A program made the position numbers and the translations under genes. A model generated the notes under the pieces. It saw only the letters and a program-made list of their open reading frames with translations. It did no database searches and was not told the origin of the DNA. DNA of 64,000 nt from Coix lacryma-jobi var. lacryma-jobi (lineage: Eukaryota; Streptophyta; Magnoliopsida; Poales; Poaceae): NCBI GenBank assembly GCA_009763385.1, contig CM019824.1, forward strand, positions 147,133,705-147,197,704, given 5' to 3'. Below, in pieces: positions 10,951-23,729 of the stretch (position 1 is its first letter; each line of letters starts with the position of its first letter).

Positions 10951-11568
10951 AACTTGGTCGACGACAAGCTGCGAATCGCCTAGAGCGTCGAGGCGTCAAA
11001 CTCTGAGCTCGAGGGCGATGCGTAGGCCGTTGACAAGAGCTTCGTATTTCGTGACATTGTTGGAGGCGGTGAAGTGGATGCGGATGACGTAGCGCATGTG
11101 TACTCCGAGGGGTCAAATGAAAAGCAAGCCTGCGCCTGCTCCTATTTTCATGAGCGACCCATCGAAATACATCGTCCAAAGCTCAGCTTGGACTTGTACC
11201 GGAGGTAGCTGGGTGTCGGTCCATTCTGCAATGAAGTCCGCAAGTATTTGAGATTTGATTGCCTTCCTTGGTGCGTAGGTGATTGTTTCGCCCAGGAGCT
11301 CAGCTGACCACTTGGCGATTCTTCCTGCAGCTTCCTGGTTTTGGATGATCTCTCCTAGCGGGAAAGATGATACCACGGTGACCGGGTGGCTGAGGAAGTA
11401 ATGCTGGAGCTTGCGACGAGTTAAGACAATCGCGTAGAGCAGCTTTTGGACGTGCGGGTAGCGAACTTTGGCTTCTGATAGTACCTCGCTGACGAAGTAC
11501 ACCGGCCGCTGGACCAGTAGTGCGCGTCCCTCTTCTTGCCTTTCGACCACTATGACCGTGCTGACCAC
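10951..11568 (-). pseudogene. T1 second (archaeal-type) RNase H region
   Basis: The motif WTMYFDGSLMKIGAGAG near 11125..11185 is the first block of the extra RNase H found after the normal RNase H in Tat elements. The upstream part (11190..11568) covers the end of the ordinary RNase H, with VYFVSEVL, KLLYAIVL and LQHYFLSHPV. Several stops (for example near 11110 and 10998) break the frame. The duplicated RNase H supports the Tat assignment. Confidence 0.75.
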
Positions 11569-12592
11569 CTAGGTGGTTGCGGCGATGTAGAGGAAAAGTG
11601 GTTCGGGTGGCTCGGTTGCCGTAGCTGGTCGCGGTGGAACAAGGATCAGAGCCGAGGTCAGTACGTCCTTAAGTTTGCTGAGGGCTTCTTCGGCCTCTTT
11701 GGTCCATGCGAAGTGTTCGGATTTTTTTAAGAGGCGGTACAGGGGGAGGGCTTTTTCCCCTAGCCACGAGATGAATCGGCTGAGGGCAGCGAGGCAGCCC
11801 GTGACCCTTTGTACGCCTTTTAAGTCTCGGATTGGCCCCATTTTTTGTAATGGCTGCGACCTTCTCGAGGTTAGCCTCGATACCGCGTTGGGAGACAATG
11901 TATCCCAGGAGCATGCCGCGCGGTACGCCAAAGGTACATTTCTCGGGGTTGAGCTTGATGTTTTTGGCTCGAAGGCATCTGAACACGATTTCCAGATCCC
12001 CAATGAGGTCATTGCCTTTTCTGGTTTTGACTACAATGTCATCGACGTAGGCCTCGATGGTTTTACCTAAATGATCTTCAAAGACATGGAGCATGCATCG
12101 TTGGTACGTTGCTCCGGCGTTTCGAAGGCCGAAGGGCATGGTGATGTAGCAGAACATGCCGAAAGGGGTAATGAAGGAAGTCGTGAGCTGATCGGACTCC
12201 TTCATTTTAATTTGATGGTAACCGGAGTAAGCATCAAGAAACGAAAGGATTTCACATCCCACAGTAGAGTCTACGATTTTATCAATGCGTGGTAGCGGAA
12301 AAGGAACCTTGGGGCATGATTTGTTTAAACTGGTGTAATCTACGCACATCCTCATTTTTCCATTTTTCTTTTTGACTAGTACAGGATTTGCTAACCACTC
12401 GGGATGATGTACTTCCTTGATGAACCCGGCCGCCAAAAGCTTGTGTACTTCTTCCCTGATGATCCCGTGCTTCTCCTCGTCGAAGCGGCGCAGGCGTTGT
12501 TTCACTGGTTTGGATCCGGCCCGGATTTCCAAGGCGTGGTCGGCGACATCCCTCGGTATGCCTGGCATGTCCGAGGGACTCCACGCAAACAT
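11569..12592 (-). pseudogene. T1 reverse transcriptase and start of RNase H
   Basis: The reverse transcriptase copies element RNA into DNA in the cytoplasmic particle. The blocks appear in order: MRMCVDYTSLNK, LDAYSGYHQIKM, FGMFCYITMPFGLRNAGATYQR, and the active site AYVDDIVVK with its catalytic aspartates. The thumb and connection follow. Near 11850 the frame changes: the continuation (LKGVQRVTGCLAALSRFIS) is in another frame ending at 11569, where a stop separates it from RNase H. The start at 12592 is not a true start, since pol was part of a polyprotein continuing from higher coordinates. Confidence 0.88.
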
Positions 12593-13417
12593 GTCAATGT
12601 TTGCGCAAAGAAAGTCGACGAGCGCGACTTCCTATTTGGGGTCGAGGGACGAGCTAATTTTCAGCGCCTTGTCTTCCGACAAGCTTGGGTCGAGGCGGAT
12701 TTTCTTGGTGTGTTTTGCTGCCTCGAAGTTGCCGACGCGGCGCTTGGACTCGAGGGCTTCGGCGGCGAGGCCGTCGAGCGTTGAAGCTAGCTTGGCCATT
12801 TGTACATCAGCTTCTCCTTTTTCGACGCACTCGACGTCGCAGGTGTAGGCATGCTCGTAGGAGGAGCCGACGGTGATGACACCTTTAGGCCCCGACATCT
12901 TCATCTTCAGGTAAGTATAGTTGGGGACTGCCATGAATCGGGCGTAGCCGGGTCTGCCAATGATGGCGTGATACGTCCCCGGAAATCCAACCACCTCGAA
13001 GGTGAGGGTTTCTCACCTAAAGTTCGAAGGGGAGCCAAAGCAGACCGGGAGATTGACACGCCCGATGGGTAGCGCCTTTTTCCCTGGTACGACTCCGTGA
13101 AAACCTCCGGCGCTTGGCTGGAGTCATGACTCCTCGACGCCAAGGAGCTCGAGGGTATCGGCGCAGAGAATGTTGAGGCTGCTACCCCCATCCATGAGTA
13201 CTTTCGTAAGACGGGTGTTGAGAATTATGGGGTCGACGACAAGCGGATAGGCCCCAAGGTTGGTGACGCGATCCGGATGGTCATCTCGGTTGAACATGAT
13301 GGGCTCATCAGACCAGTGGAGGTACCGGGGGGCTGTGGTCTGGGCGGGGAGGATCTCCCGTCGTTCTTTCTTGCGTTGCCTAGGACTGAGCTTGGTCGAG
13401 GGGCCTCCATAGATCAT
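12593..13417 (-). pseudogene. T1 protease region
   Basis: The segment KVLMDGGSSLNILCADTL (about 13145..13210) is the retroviral-type aspartic protease active site in the DGGSS form seen in Tat elements. The later FPGTYHAIIGRPGYARF block (12930..12990) is the flap and C-terminal glycine region. Stops at about 13122, 13013 and 12629 separate these pieces, so no complete protease could be made. Confidence 0.8.
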
Positions 13418-13642
13418 GTAGCAATTGTGGACCTCTAGGAAACCCTCGGCCTCTTCTTATGCGTTCTTGTCGCCCTCTTTGCCTTTCTTCCCGTCGTCCT
13501 TCTTGGCGCCGGTGCTGTTGTAATGCCTTTTGAGCATGCGGCAGTCCTCGAGAGTATGGTTTACCGCTCCTTGGTGAAAGGGGCAGGGTTCTTTCAGCAT
13601 CTTATCGAAGGCGCCTCCACCAGGGGGCCCTCGAGGCTTCTT
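13418..13642 (-). pseudogene. T1 Gag-protease linker with degenerate zinc-binding segment
   Basis: The minus strand encodes a segment with CPFHQGAVNHTLEDC, a C-x2-H-x6-H-x4-C pattern typical of Tat Gag instead of a standard CCHC knuckle. Stops near 13640 and 13458 isolate it from Gag and protease. Confidence 0.6.
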
Positions 13643-14419
13643 TCATTTGGCTGTGGCGACGAGATCATCCTCCTCGACCTCACGCCTGGCACGCTGGCCT
13701 TTCTTCTTCTTTTTGTTGTTATCGTTGATGCTCTTTTTTGGGTCCTTGCTCGAGCCCTTGCCGTCTAGGGCTCGAGCTTTGCCCTTCTCACATGCTTCGT
13801 CGAAGAAAGCTCCGACTGCTTCGTCACCGGCTGCGTAGTTTGCGACTACGTCCATTAACTCGTTGACCGTTGCGGGTCGGTTACGTCCTAGTTCGCGGAC
13901 CAAGTCCTTGCATGTGGTGTCGGAGACGAATGCCATGATCACGTCGTGGTCGGTGATGTGGGGGAGCTCCGTGCGCTCTTTGGAGAAGCGTCGTGCATAG
14001 TCGCAGAGAGACTCGTTAGCCTGCTGCTTGCATCGGCTTAAGTCCCATGAGTTGCCTGGGCGGATGTAAGTTCCCTTGAAATTTCCTTCGAAGACCCGTA
14101 CTAGGTCGGCCCAGTTTTGGATCTGGCCGGGAGGGAGTGCCTCGAGCCATCTTCGGGCGGAGTCAGAGAGGAAAAGCGGCAATTGACGGATGATGGCTCG
14201 GTCGTCGCCCCGAGCCCCACCTAGCCGACAAGCCAGGCGGAAATTGGCTAACCAGAGCTCGGGCTCGGTTTCGCCGTTGTATTTGACGAGGCTCGTGGGG
14301 GGGGGGGAACGGTTTTGGTAGCGGCGTGCTATGGATGGCCCTACTGAAGACTCGAGGGCCAGGCGGCTCGGGTGCGATGCGGTCTTCGTCGCTATCGTAA
14401 CATCCTCCTCGATGGGCGG
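13643..14419 (-). pseudogene. T1 Gag, 3' two-thirds (capsid region)
   Basis: Gag forms the particle. Visible blocks are KYNGETEPELWLANFRLA, WLEALPPGQIQNWADLVRVF and CDYARRFSKERTELP, the standard gypsy capsid pattern, followed by a Lys-rich tail. The coding sequence is cut at 14419/14420 by the T2 insertion and continues at 54577. Reading through into T2 LTR sequence above 14420 is an artefact. The segment itself is long and open, ending at a stop at 13643. Confidence 0.85.
14415..14419. repeat. Target-site duplication of T2 (left copy, GGCGG)
   Basis: GGCGG directly precedes the T2 LTR edge and recurs at 54572..54576 directly after the other LTR edge, 40 kb away. This ties both ends to one insertion event. 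Confidence 0.85.
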
Positions 14420-15827
14420 TGTGGTGGAACCGTCCAAATTATAAGAGCTCAAGTACCTTCTTAGCCAAATTCGACTGACATTGACTCATACTTGAACCTA
14501 TATAACTCCGGTAGTCCGGAAATCTCGAAGGATTTCAAACATCGTACAACATACAAGATCGCATTGTTCAAGTACCACATTCGCAAGGATACACCGTTGA
14601 TAATCGAAACTGAAATTAACATCAGAGTGCGAAATCTTAAAAGAGTTATTACAACACTGAGTTTGAAAGTGCGGAAGCTTTAAATAAGTTTAAAACACGA
14701 CCACCACATATGTGGTCCAAATAAACCATTATCTTTGATAACTCACTCCTCCTTTTTCAAATAGTGTGCCACCGGTAGTCTAAGTCCAGCAAAAGAAAAG
14801 GAGAAGCTTCTGGATGACCCTGCCCTGGGCCTACTCCTCATCACCCTCCACGGGGTAGAGGCAGTGCTTACAATAGCCGAAGTAGACCTGGCCATCTGCA
14901 ACAAACGAGATAAACCCTGAGTACGGGAATGTACTCAGCTAGACTTACCCGTCCAACTGAAAATAAAAGACACCAAGGGTATGCAAGGCCTTTTCGGTGG
15001 AGCTGGGAATTTAGTTGCGAAAAGCTCAAGTTATGGAGAGTTGTATAGATGAGCAGTCCAAATTTTAAGCCTATCTCTTAATCTAGGTTTGCACCTGATC
15101 TACATCATCCACTTGAATCTAGCAATCAATAGTATAAACTATATCCAGTTGACTTATCCATATTTTAGTTGAACCTTAACCATCACATGGAGTTGTATTG
15201 TGGTGAAGCTCGACATAGTTTCCCACTAACCGGGGGAGACGGCGACTCAAATCGAATTACAAACCAGCTGGCGAGAAACCTTTAATATAAACCCACACTT
15301 TCCTCGTCGGGTCAATGCATTGGGTCACCGCTCGATACTGTATGTGGTGGTAATCGTTGCGGCTCACAGCACGGACCACCCAATCGGAACTATACGATGG
15401 CCATTCCGAGGTAGATCGTGTTTCCATACTAGAGGGTGCGACACGGGTTGAGACCGGCCCGAACAGCATCTAACCGGCTTCGGGGTCGGGAATACATCAC
15501 CGGCACCCTAAGTAAAAGGGCGCTTTCAAAAATGAACGAGGGCCAACATCGATACAAACCTACACGATCCAACGGACGAGCTGCCCCAAGTTTCCAAACT
15601 TGTGCTTTGCCTTCCAGTTGACCGTATTTCATTACTACTCAGGTTCTTTTCCACGATAGCAAATATAGCCAACCGTGATCCGGTAAATACCCACCAGGGG
15701 TATTCCGGGAACATCCTTAGATTACTACTTTTATTAAGCAGATTAAGCAATTCTACATTTGATTAATTAACATGATAACAAGGCAGATATACAATAATCA
15801 AGGAATGGATAATGCATCAAATAGGAT

Positions 15828-16214
15828 TCAATCAACTCCTATACCTAATGCATCACAATATAAAATACTTAATTGAATTAATTGTAAAACTAGGAGACTT
15901 AAGATGCTCCGGGGCTTGCCTTGGGAGAAGACCGATGCCTCGTGGGAAGGGCACTTGGACAGGTTAGTTTCTGAAGCAGGGTCGGCCTCCTCGCTCTGCG
16001 ACACATCCTGGATCTCCGGCTCGGCGTTTACTTCTGGTTCTTGCTCGGGCTCCGGGGCTGTCGATCCTATTGCAATGCGGCGGATAAATAAATAATGCGT
16101 GGTGCAGATATGATGGTATGTAAAGTAAACTTTTCTTGCAAACCAACAAAACCAACTTGTTGAACAACTTTTGACATTGAGAAAGACACTTAATGACTGC
16201 ACTAAAGAAACCAT
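15828..16214 (-). other. Acidic ORF embedded in the T2 LTR
   Basis: Within this 128-codon minus-strand ORF the middle is acidic (PEPEQEPEVNAEPEIQ...) and is followed by VFSQGKPRSIL. The same ORF is in the second LTR copy (26913..27299). Solo LTR S has a similar acidic run followed by ALQGKPQCIL (about 35770..35900), and the D LTR has VFEEQVSPEQYQDQACDQGK (about 31515..31580). It could be an exon, since AAGGCAAG fits a GC-type splice donor, or a short translated leader ORF. No function is known to me. Confidence 0.4.
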
Positions 16215-17017
16215 TAACTCAACTAATTTCTATTGATTATTTCAAAGAAACCTAGATTTGAAAAGCAAGTACATTTTTCTAAATTCAGAAAAATCCACAA
16301 AAATTACAGTAGGTAACCTACACCAACTGGACTCTACTGTACAAATTTCACCAAGAGATAAATTACTGAACAACAGATACAAAAAGATGAAATAAACTGC
16401 CCAAAAGGTGCTTTGAACTAACTTTTCTTATCAAAAGTGTCAAACAACAGATTTCATATTTTTCCTAGCTTCACCTACTTATTACAACCTTACTAAAGAA
16501 AAATTACTGCTTAAGCATGAACACATAATTCTAAACAAAATAAACAAGTTATCTCAAAATAAACCCTTTGAACTGCAGCCCTACTAGAAAAGGGTGAAAT
16601 CCTCATTTTTATATTTTTCCCAGATTCTACTCTATATTTCATATTTATCAAGAAAGTTCCATGAACATAAACATTATATTCTTTTCTGCATGAATTTCCG
16701 AAGAAAAACACAGAAAAACACCTTTGTACTTCAACTCCTTATTTTTCCATATAACAACCTATATTTAACATTTTTCTCAGCTTAAACAGAACACATAGAG
16801 ACTGTATAAATTTTTCCATATTTTATTTTCACATATATTTCTCCTAACAAATATTTTAAGAAAACAGCCTAAAAGAAATTTGAACTTAAACAGATTTTTT
16901 TTCTATAGAAACAGGTCCTCATAAATTTTTCTCAGATACATAACCTGATAAGAAACCTATACAATTTTTTCAATGAATTAATTCAACTAGAAAACATATA
17001 AACCAATTTATTTGGCA

Positions 17018-17167
17018 TAGAGCACATAAACTGAAATAAATAAGAACAGTACAATAAATTTTCACCAAAAATACTTTTACATTTTTCCCTGCTAGAGCAC
17101 ATAAACTGAAATAAATAAGAACAGTACAATAATTTTTCACCAAAAATACTTTTACATTTTTCCCTGC
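17018..17167. repeat. 75-bp tandem duplication in the T2 LTR
   Basis: Two adjacent copies (17018..17092 and 17093..17167) begin TAGAGCACATAAACTG and end TTTTTCCCTGC. They differ at about one or two positions. The corresponding part of the other LTR is deleted, so whether the duplication predates insertion cannot be told. Confidence 0.9.
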
Positions 17168-18946
17168 TAGATCTACTCATGAACAAGTTTCCAAAACTGA
17201 AAGCACCTCATTTGGATTATTAAAACGTGCTACACAAATTAAAAAAATCTTTTCTAGAAATAAAAGGAAAAAGAAAAACATTTGAATACTCCCGGCCCAA
17301 CTTGCGTAGACTCGGCCCATGGACCAAGAGTGGCTGACGTGCGGGGTCGGCCGGGTCAACGGGCCCACCTGTCGGTGAAAGCCGAGCAGGGGAAAAGTTT
17401 GACTGGCGATTACTCGCCGTCGGCGAGGTCGCCGGCAGTGGGGTTGGGCTTGGTGAGTTCGCCTCGACGAGGCGGATCGAGTGGTGGTGTTGGTTTGGCC
17501 AGCGCACGACCGTAGCTCACCGGCGACGAGCAATGGCGGACGGTGGCGGAGGTGGTGTTTGGCTACGCCATCTCCGGCGGTCGCCGGCTAAATTGGTGCG
17601 TGTTATAGCTTGTGCGAACCCTAGGGTGGCTACTAGGAGGCTCGGTTTGGCTAGCGAAGCTCCAGGGGAGCTTGGTCACGTGCGAGGGCCATGGCGGCGC
17701 CCATGGCGCTCGGCCGGGAAGAAGAGGGAGCTAGGGAGCGGTAGAGACCAGGTAGGAGCGTGTTCTCACCTTGCCTTGGTGCGGTGAAGAGCTCCGGGGA
17801 GGATTGGGGCTCGGCGGAGGCTCGGTGGTTGTGGAACAGCGACGCGGGCACTTTGGCGGCGAACGGTGGCCGAAGGGGGCGCGGCGTGTTCCGGCGCCGG
17901 TGGAGCTCGACCGGCAGAGTGGTCGCGTGCACCGTGTGTGCGGGGACGAGGCGGAACGGCGGGCGCGAGGGATTGAGCCGAAGGGCTCTGGCAAGGCCTG
18001 AACGGTGAAGGGGAGGCTTGCAGTGGTGGTCGCGGCGAGGGTGGCGCTCGAGCTCGCGTTCGCGCGCAGAGAAAGGGGTGAGAGCGAATGGGAGCAGGCA
18101 AGTGTGTGCGGGGTGAGTGAGGGAGTGAAGTGCGGGGGCTTGGCTTTGGTCGGCCGGTCGACGGACGACCGGTGGTAGTGGCGGGGCCCGGCGCGGCGTG
18201 CGATGACTGGTGGCACGGCGAGCGAGGGCAGCGCGACAGGCGAGGCGGTGCGAGAGTGGGCGAGCGGGATCGCTTGCGTGATCGGGTGGAGAAGGATCGG
18301 CTGGGGAGTGGCTGGCGCAGATTCGGGGCAGAGGACGGCGGCCACGTGGCGCGAACGCCGGCGTACGGCGCGGCGCGTCGCACGCGGGAGCAGGCGGGGC
18401 GCGAGCGAGTGGGATGGCGCGGCGCGAGGCGGGCCGAAAGGCCGGATGGTCCGAAAGCTTTGCGCCGGAAGAAAAGAAAACCCTTTTTCTTTTTCCAAAC
18501 TTCTTCCAAACTTTGACCATTTCAAAACAGTTTCAAAAACTCAAAATTAGATTTTGACCCAAAAATAAAAGTTGCTCAAAATAATTTTCTCTACAACTTT
18601 CATATACGACATATTTTCTGAAAATCATTTCCCTAGCCTACCCATGACTAAAGTCAATTTTTATGCCATAAATCATTTTTGTTCCCACATTTTTAATTAT
18701 TAAAATATACTGAACTAGGTCAAGGTGTCAACATAGAAAGTGTTTTACTCAATATTATCTATTTTATAAAATTATTTTCCAAGACAGAAGTTTATTTAAA
18801 CAACCAAGTCCTATTGAAACCAAAATTCAAATAAACAAACAAAAGCCAGAAACACTTCTATGCACATGAATGATGCAATGCATTGCTTATGGAAATTTAG
18901 TAGCTAATGTGGTTCCTAATGCAGTGCTTGACACTAGGGTGTCACA

Positions 18947-18960
18947 ACCCTTCCCCACTT
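18947..18960 (-). other. Polypurine tract of T2
   Basis: The minus strand reads AAGTGGGGAAGGGT directly before the LTR start TGTGACACCC. This is the expected primer for plus-strand DNA synthesis. Confidence 0.88.
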
Positions 18961-18991
18961 AAAGAAATCTTGTCCCGAGATTTTGTTTTAC

Positions 18992-19816
18992 TTACTGCTT
19001 ATTGTAAAAACAAGGATCGTTCACGCGTAGGTATTCCTCGGTCTCCCAGGTTGCATCATTGGGTCCATGATTACTCCAGAGAATCTTGTAAGTCTTTACT
19101 TCATGGTTACGAGTTACTCTGGTCTTGGTATCTAGTATCTCTTGAGGTTGTTCGTAGTATTCCAGATTTGACCGGATAGCAACATCTGGAAGTTGAACCT
19201 CTTCTCGTTCGGGTACTCGAAGACATTTCTTTAACTGTGATACATGGAACACCGAAAAGATCGCACTCATCCCCGGGGGTAACTGCACTTCGTAGGCTAC
19301 TCCTCCCTTTCTGGCTATGATCTGATACGGTCCCACATATCGGGGTGCTAGCTTTTTCTTAATTCCAAAACGTTGGACGTTTCTCATGGGAGAGACCTTA
19401 AGATAAACGTAATCGCCTACTTGGAATTCCAAAGGTCTTCTTCGCGTATCCGCATAACTTTTCTGTCGAGACTGTGCTGCCTTGATATGTTGCTGCATAG
19501 TTTGCACAATCTCTTCAGCTTCCTTTACATAATCTGACCCATAAAATCCTCGATCTCCTGATTCGACCCAATTTACCGGGGTTCTGCATCTTTGTCCGTA
19601 TAAAACTTTAAACGGTGCCATCTTTATACTTTCTTGATAGCTATTGTTATACGAAAACTCGGTAAGAGGTAACCATTTCTCCCATGATTCTCCTGAGGAA
19701 AGCACACATGCTCTGAGGATATCTTCCAAGATTTGATTCACTCGTTCAGTTTGTCCAGCGGTTTGAGGGTGGTAAGTGGAACTCCGTACCAACTTGGTTC
19801 GTAGCTCCTTGTGCAA
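18992..19816 (-). pseudogene. T2 integrase C-terminal half with chromodomain
   Basis: Contains the catalytic glutamate block AGQTERVNQILEDILRAC, the FKVLYGQRCRTP block, the GDYVYLKVSPMR...LAPRYVGPYQI tail typical of gypsy integrase, and at the end a chromodomain-like segment (EILDTKTRVTRNHEVKTYKI, then WSNHGPNDATWETEEYLR). In chromoviruses this domain is thought to steer integration to marked chromatin. It ends with a natural stop close to the polypurine tract. Upstream it is separated from the rest of integrase by a stop near 19840. Confidence 0.88.
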
Positions 19817-19840
19817 CTGTTCCCAAAAACGTGCTATGAA

Positions 19841-20596
19841 CTAGGGTCCTCTGTCAGAGACAATCCTTTTGGGAATCCCGTGTAATCTTAGAATGTTCTG
19901 AATGTACAAATCTGCATATTGGTGAGGTCGATAGGTAGTCTTGACTGGTATGAAGTGAGCCACTTTGGATAACCGATCCACGATAACCCAGATAGAATCG
20001 TGCCCTTTTTGGGTGGTGGGAAGACCTGTGATGAAATCCATACTAATCTCTTCCCATTTCCATTCTGGGATTGATAGCGGTTGTAACAGTCCGGCGGGTT
20101 TCAAGTGTATAGCCTTAATCCTGCAATAAGTGTCACAGTTCGCGACATAAGCTGCAACCTCCTTCTTCATCTTTGACCACCAATACCTCGTTCTCAAATC
20201 TTGGTACATCTTACTACTTCCCGGATGGATAGACAACTTGGAATCGTGAGCTTCTTTCAAGATTCTTTCTTTCAGCTTCGTGCCCTTGGGAACAACAAAC
20301 CTTTGATTATACCACAAAATCCCTTGCTCATCTACTCGGAAGTTCAACGAACTACTGGTTTCCAGTCTCTTCTTGATCTGACGGATCTCTTCATCGATCT
20401 TTTGTCCTTCAATGATATCACTTTCCAGGTTACACTGTATGGTGATATTATTCAACATAACGGGGTGCATTAGGTTGAATCCATCTTCCAACAAAGGTTG
20501 AAGGGAATTGCAATGAGTTTTGTGACTCAAGGCATCTGCTACAACATTCGCTTTTCCGGGGTGGTAATGCACTTCTAGGTTATAATCCTTGATCAA
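19841..20596 (-). pseudogene. T2 integrase N-terminal half
   Basis: Starts in the RNase H tail (DYNLEVHYHPGKANVVADAL), then the zinc-binding region with histidines in HDSKLSIHPG and cysteines in NCDTYC. The cysteine spacing is C-x3-C instead of the usual C-x2-C, probably a mutation. The catalytic core supplies D in SMDFITGLP and D in IVSDRG. A stop at 19841 follows. Confidence 0.85.
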
Positions 20597-20704
20597 CTCT
20601 AACCATCTTCTCTACCTCATATTCAGCTCTGGCTGAGTGAAGATATATTTCAAACTTTTGTGATCTGTATACACGTGGCAAAGGTTGTCCATAAGATAAT
20701 GCCT

Positions 20705-21166
20705 TCAAATCTTGAGTGCATGAACTACTGCTGCCAATTCCAAATCATGAGTCCGGTAATTCTCTTCATGTGGTCGTAACTGGCGTGAAGCATAGGCTAT
20801 AACTCTTCCATTCTGCATGAGCACACATCCAAGTCCAATCTTGGACGCGTCACAAAACACATCAAAAGGTTCCTCCAGATTTGGTTGGGCCAAAACTGGT
20901 GCAGAAGTCAACAAAGTTCGCAGAGTGCGAAATGCTGCTTCACACTCTGGAGTCCATTCAAACTTCTTGTTTTTCTGAGTTAAACGGGTCATAGGCTTTG
21001 CTATCCTTGAAAAGTTCGGAATGAACCGGCGGTAATATCCGGCCAATCCCAAAAAACTATGGACTTCATGTACACTAGTGGGTGCTTGCCATTCCATAAC
21101 TTCCTGGACTTTTGTGGGATCCACAGAGATTCCTTCTTCCGAAAGGACATGTCCGAGAAAAGGCAC
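20705..21166 (-). pseudogene. T2 RNase H
   Basis: Begins with the RT connection (FLGHVLSEEGI, HSFLGLAGYYRRFIPNFSRIA) and continues into RNase H with FDVFCDASKIGLGCVLMQNG, VIAYASRQLRPHEENYRTHDLELAAVVHALKI. RNase H removes the RNA strand after reverse transcription. Stops at 20704 and just above 21166 flank it. Confidence 0.87.
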
Positions 21167-21205
21167 CTTCTTTAACCAAAATTCACACTTACTAAACTTG
21201 GCATA

Positions 21206-23413
21206 TTACTTGTGCTCTCGAAGTCGAGTTAGGACAACTCGTAAGTGCTCAGCATGGTCTTGCTCATTCTCAGAGTATACCAAGATGTCATCAATAAACA
21301 CCACAACAAACTTGTCCAATTCAGGCATAAAGACAGAATTCATCAGGTACATGAAATGTGCCGGTGCATTTGTCAGTCCAAAAGACATAACTAGATACTC
21401 ATAGAGTCCATATCTGGTGGAGAAAGCTGTCTTCGGTATATCCTCTCTTCTGATTTTGATCTGATGGTAACCTGACCTTAAGTCAATCTTGGAGAACACC
21501 TTAGCCTTTGATAGCTGATCAAACAAAACATCGATTCGGGGTAAGGGATATTTGTTCTTTATAGTTACTGCATTCAGAGGTCTGTAATCCACACACATTC
21601 TCAGAGTTTTGTCTTTCTTTTTCACAAAGATGGCAGGACATCCCCAAGGTGACGAACTAGGACGTATTAAACCTTTATCCAAAAGTTCTTGCAACTGAGT
21701 TTTGAGTTCTGCTAATTCGTTAGTTGGCATTCTATATGGTCTACGAGAAATAGGTGCCGTTCCAGGTACTAACTCTATAGCAAACTCCACATCCCTATCT
21801 GGCGGTAGTCCTGGCAACTCATCGGGAAAGACATCTGGGAACTCGCACACTACTGGGATCTCGGCTATCTGCTTTGCAGTGATATTGAACAACACTCCTA
21901 TCTCATGGGGGTTTCGGGGTAACTTGAACCGGAAAGAAGATCCACTCCGGGGACTAACCATGGAAACTACTCGCTCTGCGATGTCAAGATTGACCTTCCA
22001 GGGTTTCATCCAACCCATACCCAAAATCACATCCAAACCTAGACCAAGGATTACTATGGGATCCACTATGGCCTTTTTATCCCCAAAAGTCATCTCCACT
22101 CCTTTAGCCATTTTATGGGTGGAGAGAAGAGCTCCTGCTGAACTTATGTGATAACCCCGATCCAACTCTACTAACTCAAGATTACTCCTTAAAACAAAAT
22201 TCTCACTTATGAAAGAATGCGATGCTCCAGAATCAAACAACACGACTGCGGGGTATTGGTTAACAAGAAACGTACCAGCGGTGACAGGCTCTCCTTCTGG
22301 CACTTCCTCAACGGTGGTGTAATGCACATTGCCTGTGCGAGGTCGAGGCTGGGTGTACTGCTTCTTTGGCTGGGGGCACTGACGTGACAGGTGTCCGGTC
22401 TGACCACAGTTGTAGCATGGCCCGATTACATAAGGGGTCTTGGGACCTCCTGAACCTCCTGCCTTTGCCTTGTTCTGCATCAGGGGAGCAGTGTAGGGCT
22501 TCTGGAAGCTTGGGCGAGAGCGGTTGGTAGTTATCTTCCTCTGCGGGGGACAGAACCTTGCTCCTGCAACTGGCGGGCGATACGGGGTGCGTGCTCCGAA
22601 AGGGGTCCTCTGCTGAGCTGAACCTCCTTCGTTCGCACGACAACGGGTCTCTATCGCCAGCCTGCTGTCGTTGGCCTCTTGGTTCAGGCAGTCGCTCACA
22701 AAGTCACTGAAGGTGGTGCGGTGACTGTTTCCCATCTTAGAGAGTGTAGTGGCACTCATGCCACGTTTGAAGCTAGCAATCTTCTTGGCCCCGGTGTTCA
22801 CGAAATCCGGGGCATAACGAGACATGTTGTTGAAACTATGCAGATATTCTAACATGGACCCGATTCCCTAGGACAACCTCATGAACTCTGTGACCTTCAT
22901 TTCCATCAGACCACTAGGAATGTAGTGGTTACGCATAGCTGTGGAGAACTGTCCCCACGTGACAGGCGCATTGGCTGGCAGAGATGCACGATACTGGGAC
23001 CACCATAAGCCTGCGGGTCCCTCGAACATGTGGGCGGCATACTCCGCCTTGAGCTCTTCAGTTAAGCGAAGCAAGCAAAACTTCTGAGTGATGGAGTTGA
23101 GCCATTCGTCTGCCTCGAGCGGTTCAGTAACTTCCTTGAACACTGGGGGACGAGTGTCCAAGAAGTCACGGTAGGAGCTGAATTGATTGGGCTCAGGCCC
23201 CTGGCGCTATTGATGTTGCTGCGCAGTGTTGTTGGCAATATTACGGAGGGTGGCCTCCATATGGCTCTGCATCTCCTCCATGTTCCTTTGGCTGCCCAAA
23301 AACTGCCCGAAGAACGCTTCCAGCGTCATCGACGGCGGTGGGGGTGGCGGCAGATTCTCCTCCTGCCCTGACCCCTGTCCACGCTGGCTGCGAGTGTGTG
23401 CCAGCATCTGCAT
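21206..23413 (-). pseudogene. T2 Gag-protease-reverse transcriptase
   Basis: From 23413 down: a proline-rich Gag start, capsid blocks (LWWSQYRASL...WGQFSTAMRNHYIP), a CCHC zinc knuckle CYNCGQTGHLSRQC (about 22390..22435), the protease site VVLFDSGASHSFI, and RT with LRMCVDYRPLNAVT, DLRSGYHQIKI, YLVMSFGLTNAPAHF and active site FIDDILVY. Stops at about 23207 and 22869 split Gag. A stop at about 21206 (leucine codon to TAA is likely) cuts RT before AKFSKCEFWLK. Apart from these, 22855..21206 is open for 549 codons. Confidence 0.9.
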
Positions 23414-23729
23414 GTCCCATTAATAAGCAATCATTAGGTGGTGTCATAATGATCATGAATAAATACTGTGCCGCACATAATTCGAAAATTTAGCACACAA
23501 CCAAGTATAATTACTCATTTCCATACAACATCACAAAATAATCGCTTGAAAAATAGGAATGCAAACAACGGATTTCCATAAAAGGTGCCAGATCAAAGTC
23601 TGGACTTTGTCCAAAAGCCGTACATGCCATCATACAACTTAAACATAAAACCAACACATGTCTGGGTTACATCAAAAGCGAGCGTGCTCAAGCTATACAA
23701 AAGAAAGAGACTCCTAGTAAAACTAGCGC

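Larger units (their letters stand above)
14420..18946 (-). mobile_element. T2 3' LTR (4.5 kb)
   Basis: On the minus strand it starts TGTGACACCC and ends CCACA. The left 1.9 kb matches 25495..27417 almost base for base, and the right 0.57 kb matches 54016..54571. A GC-rich core (about 17300..18470) gives many long spurious ORFs on both strands. An acidic peptide ORF lies at 15828..16214. A 75-bp tandem duplication lies at 17018..17167. Confidence 0.92.

Noticed and set aside
17651..18525. Long ORFs (up to 289 codons) on both strands in the T2 LTR
   Set aside because: They lie in a GC-rich LTR core where all frames are open; composition is Arg/Ser/Pro-biased, no domain is seen, and the equivalent part of the other LTR is mostly deleted.
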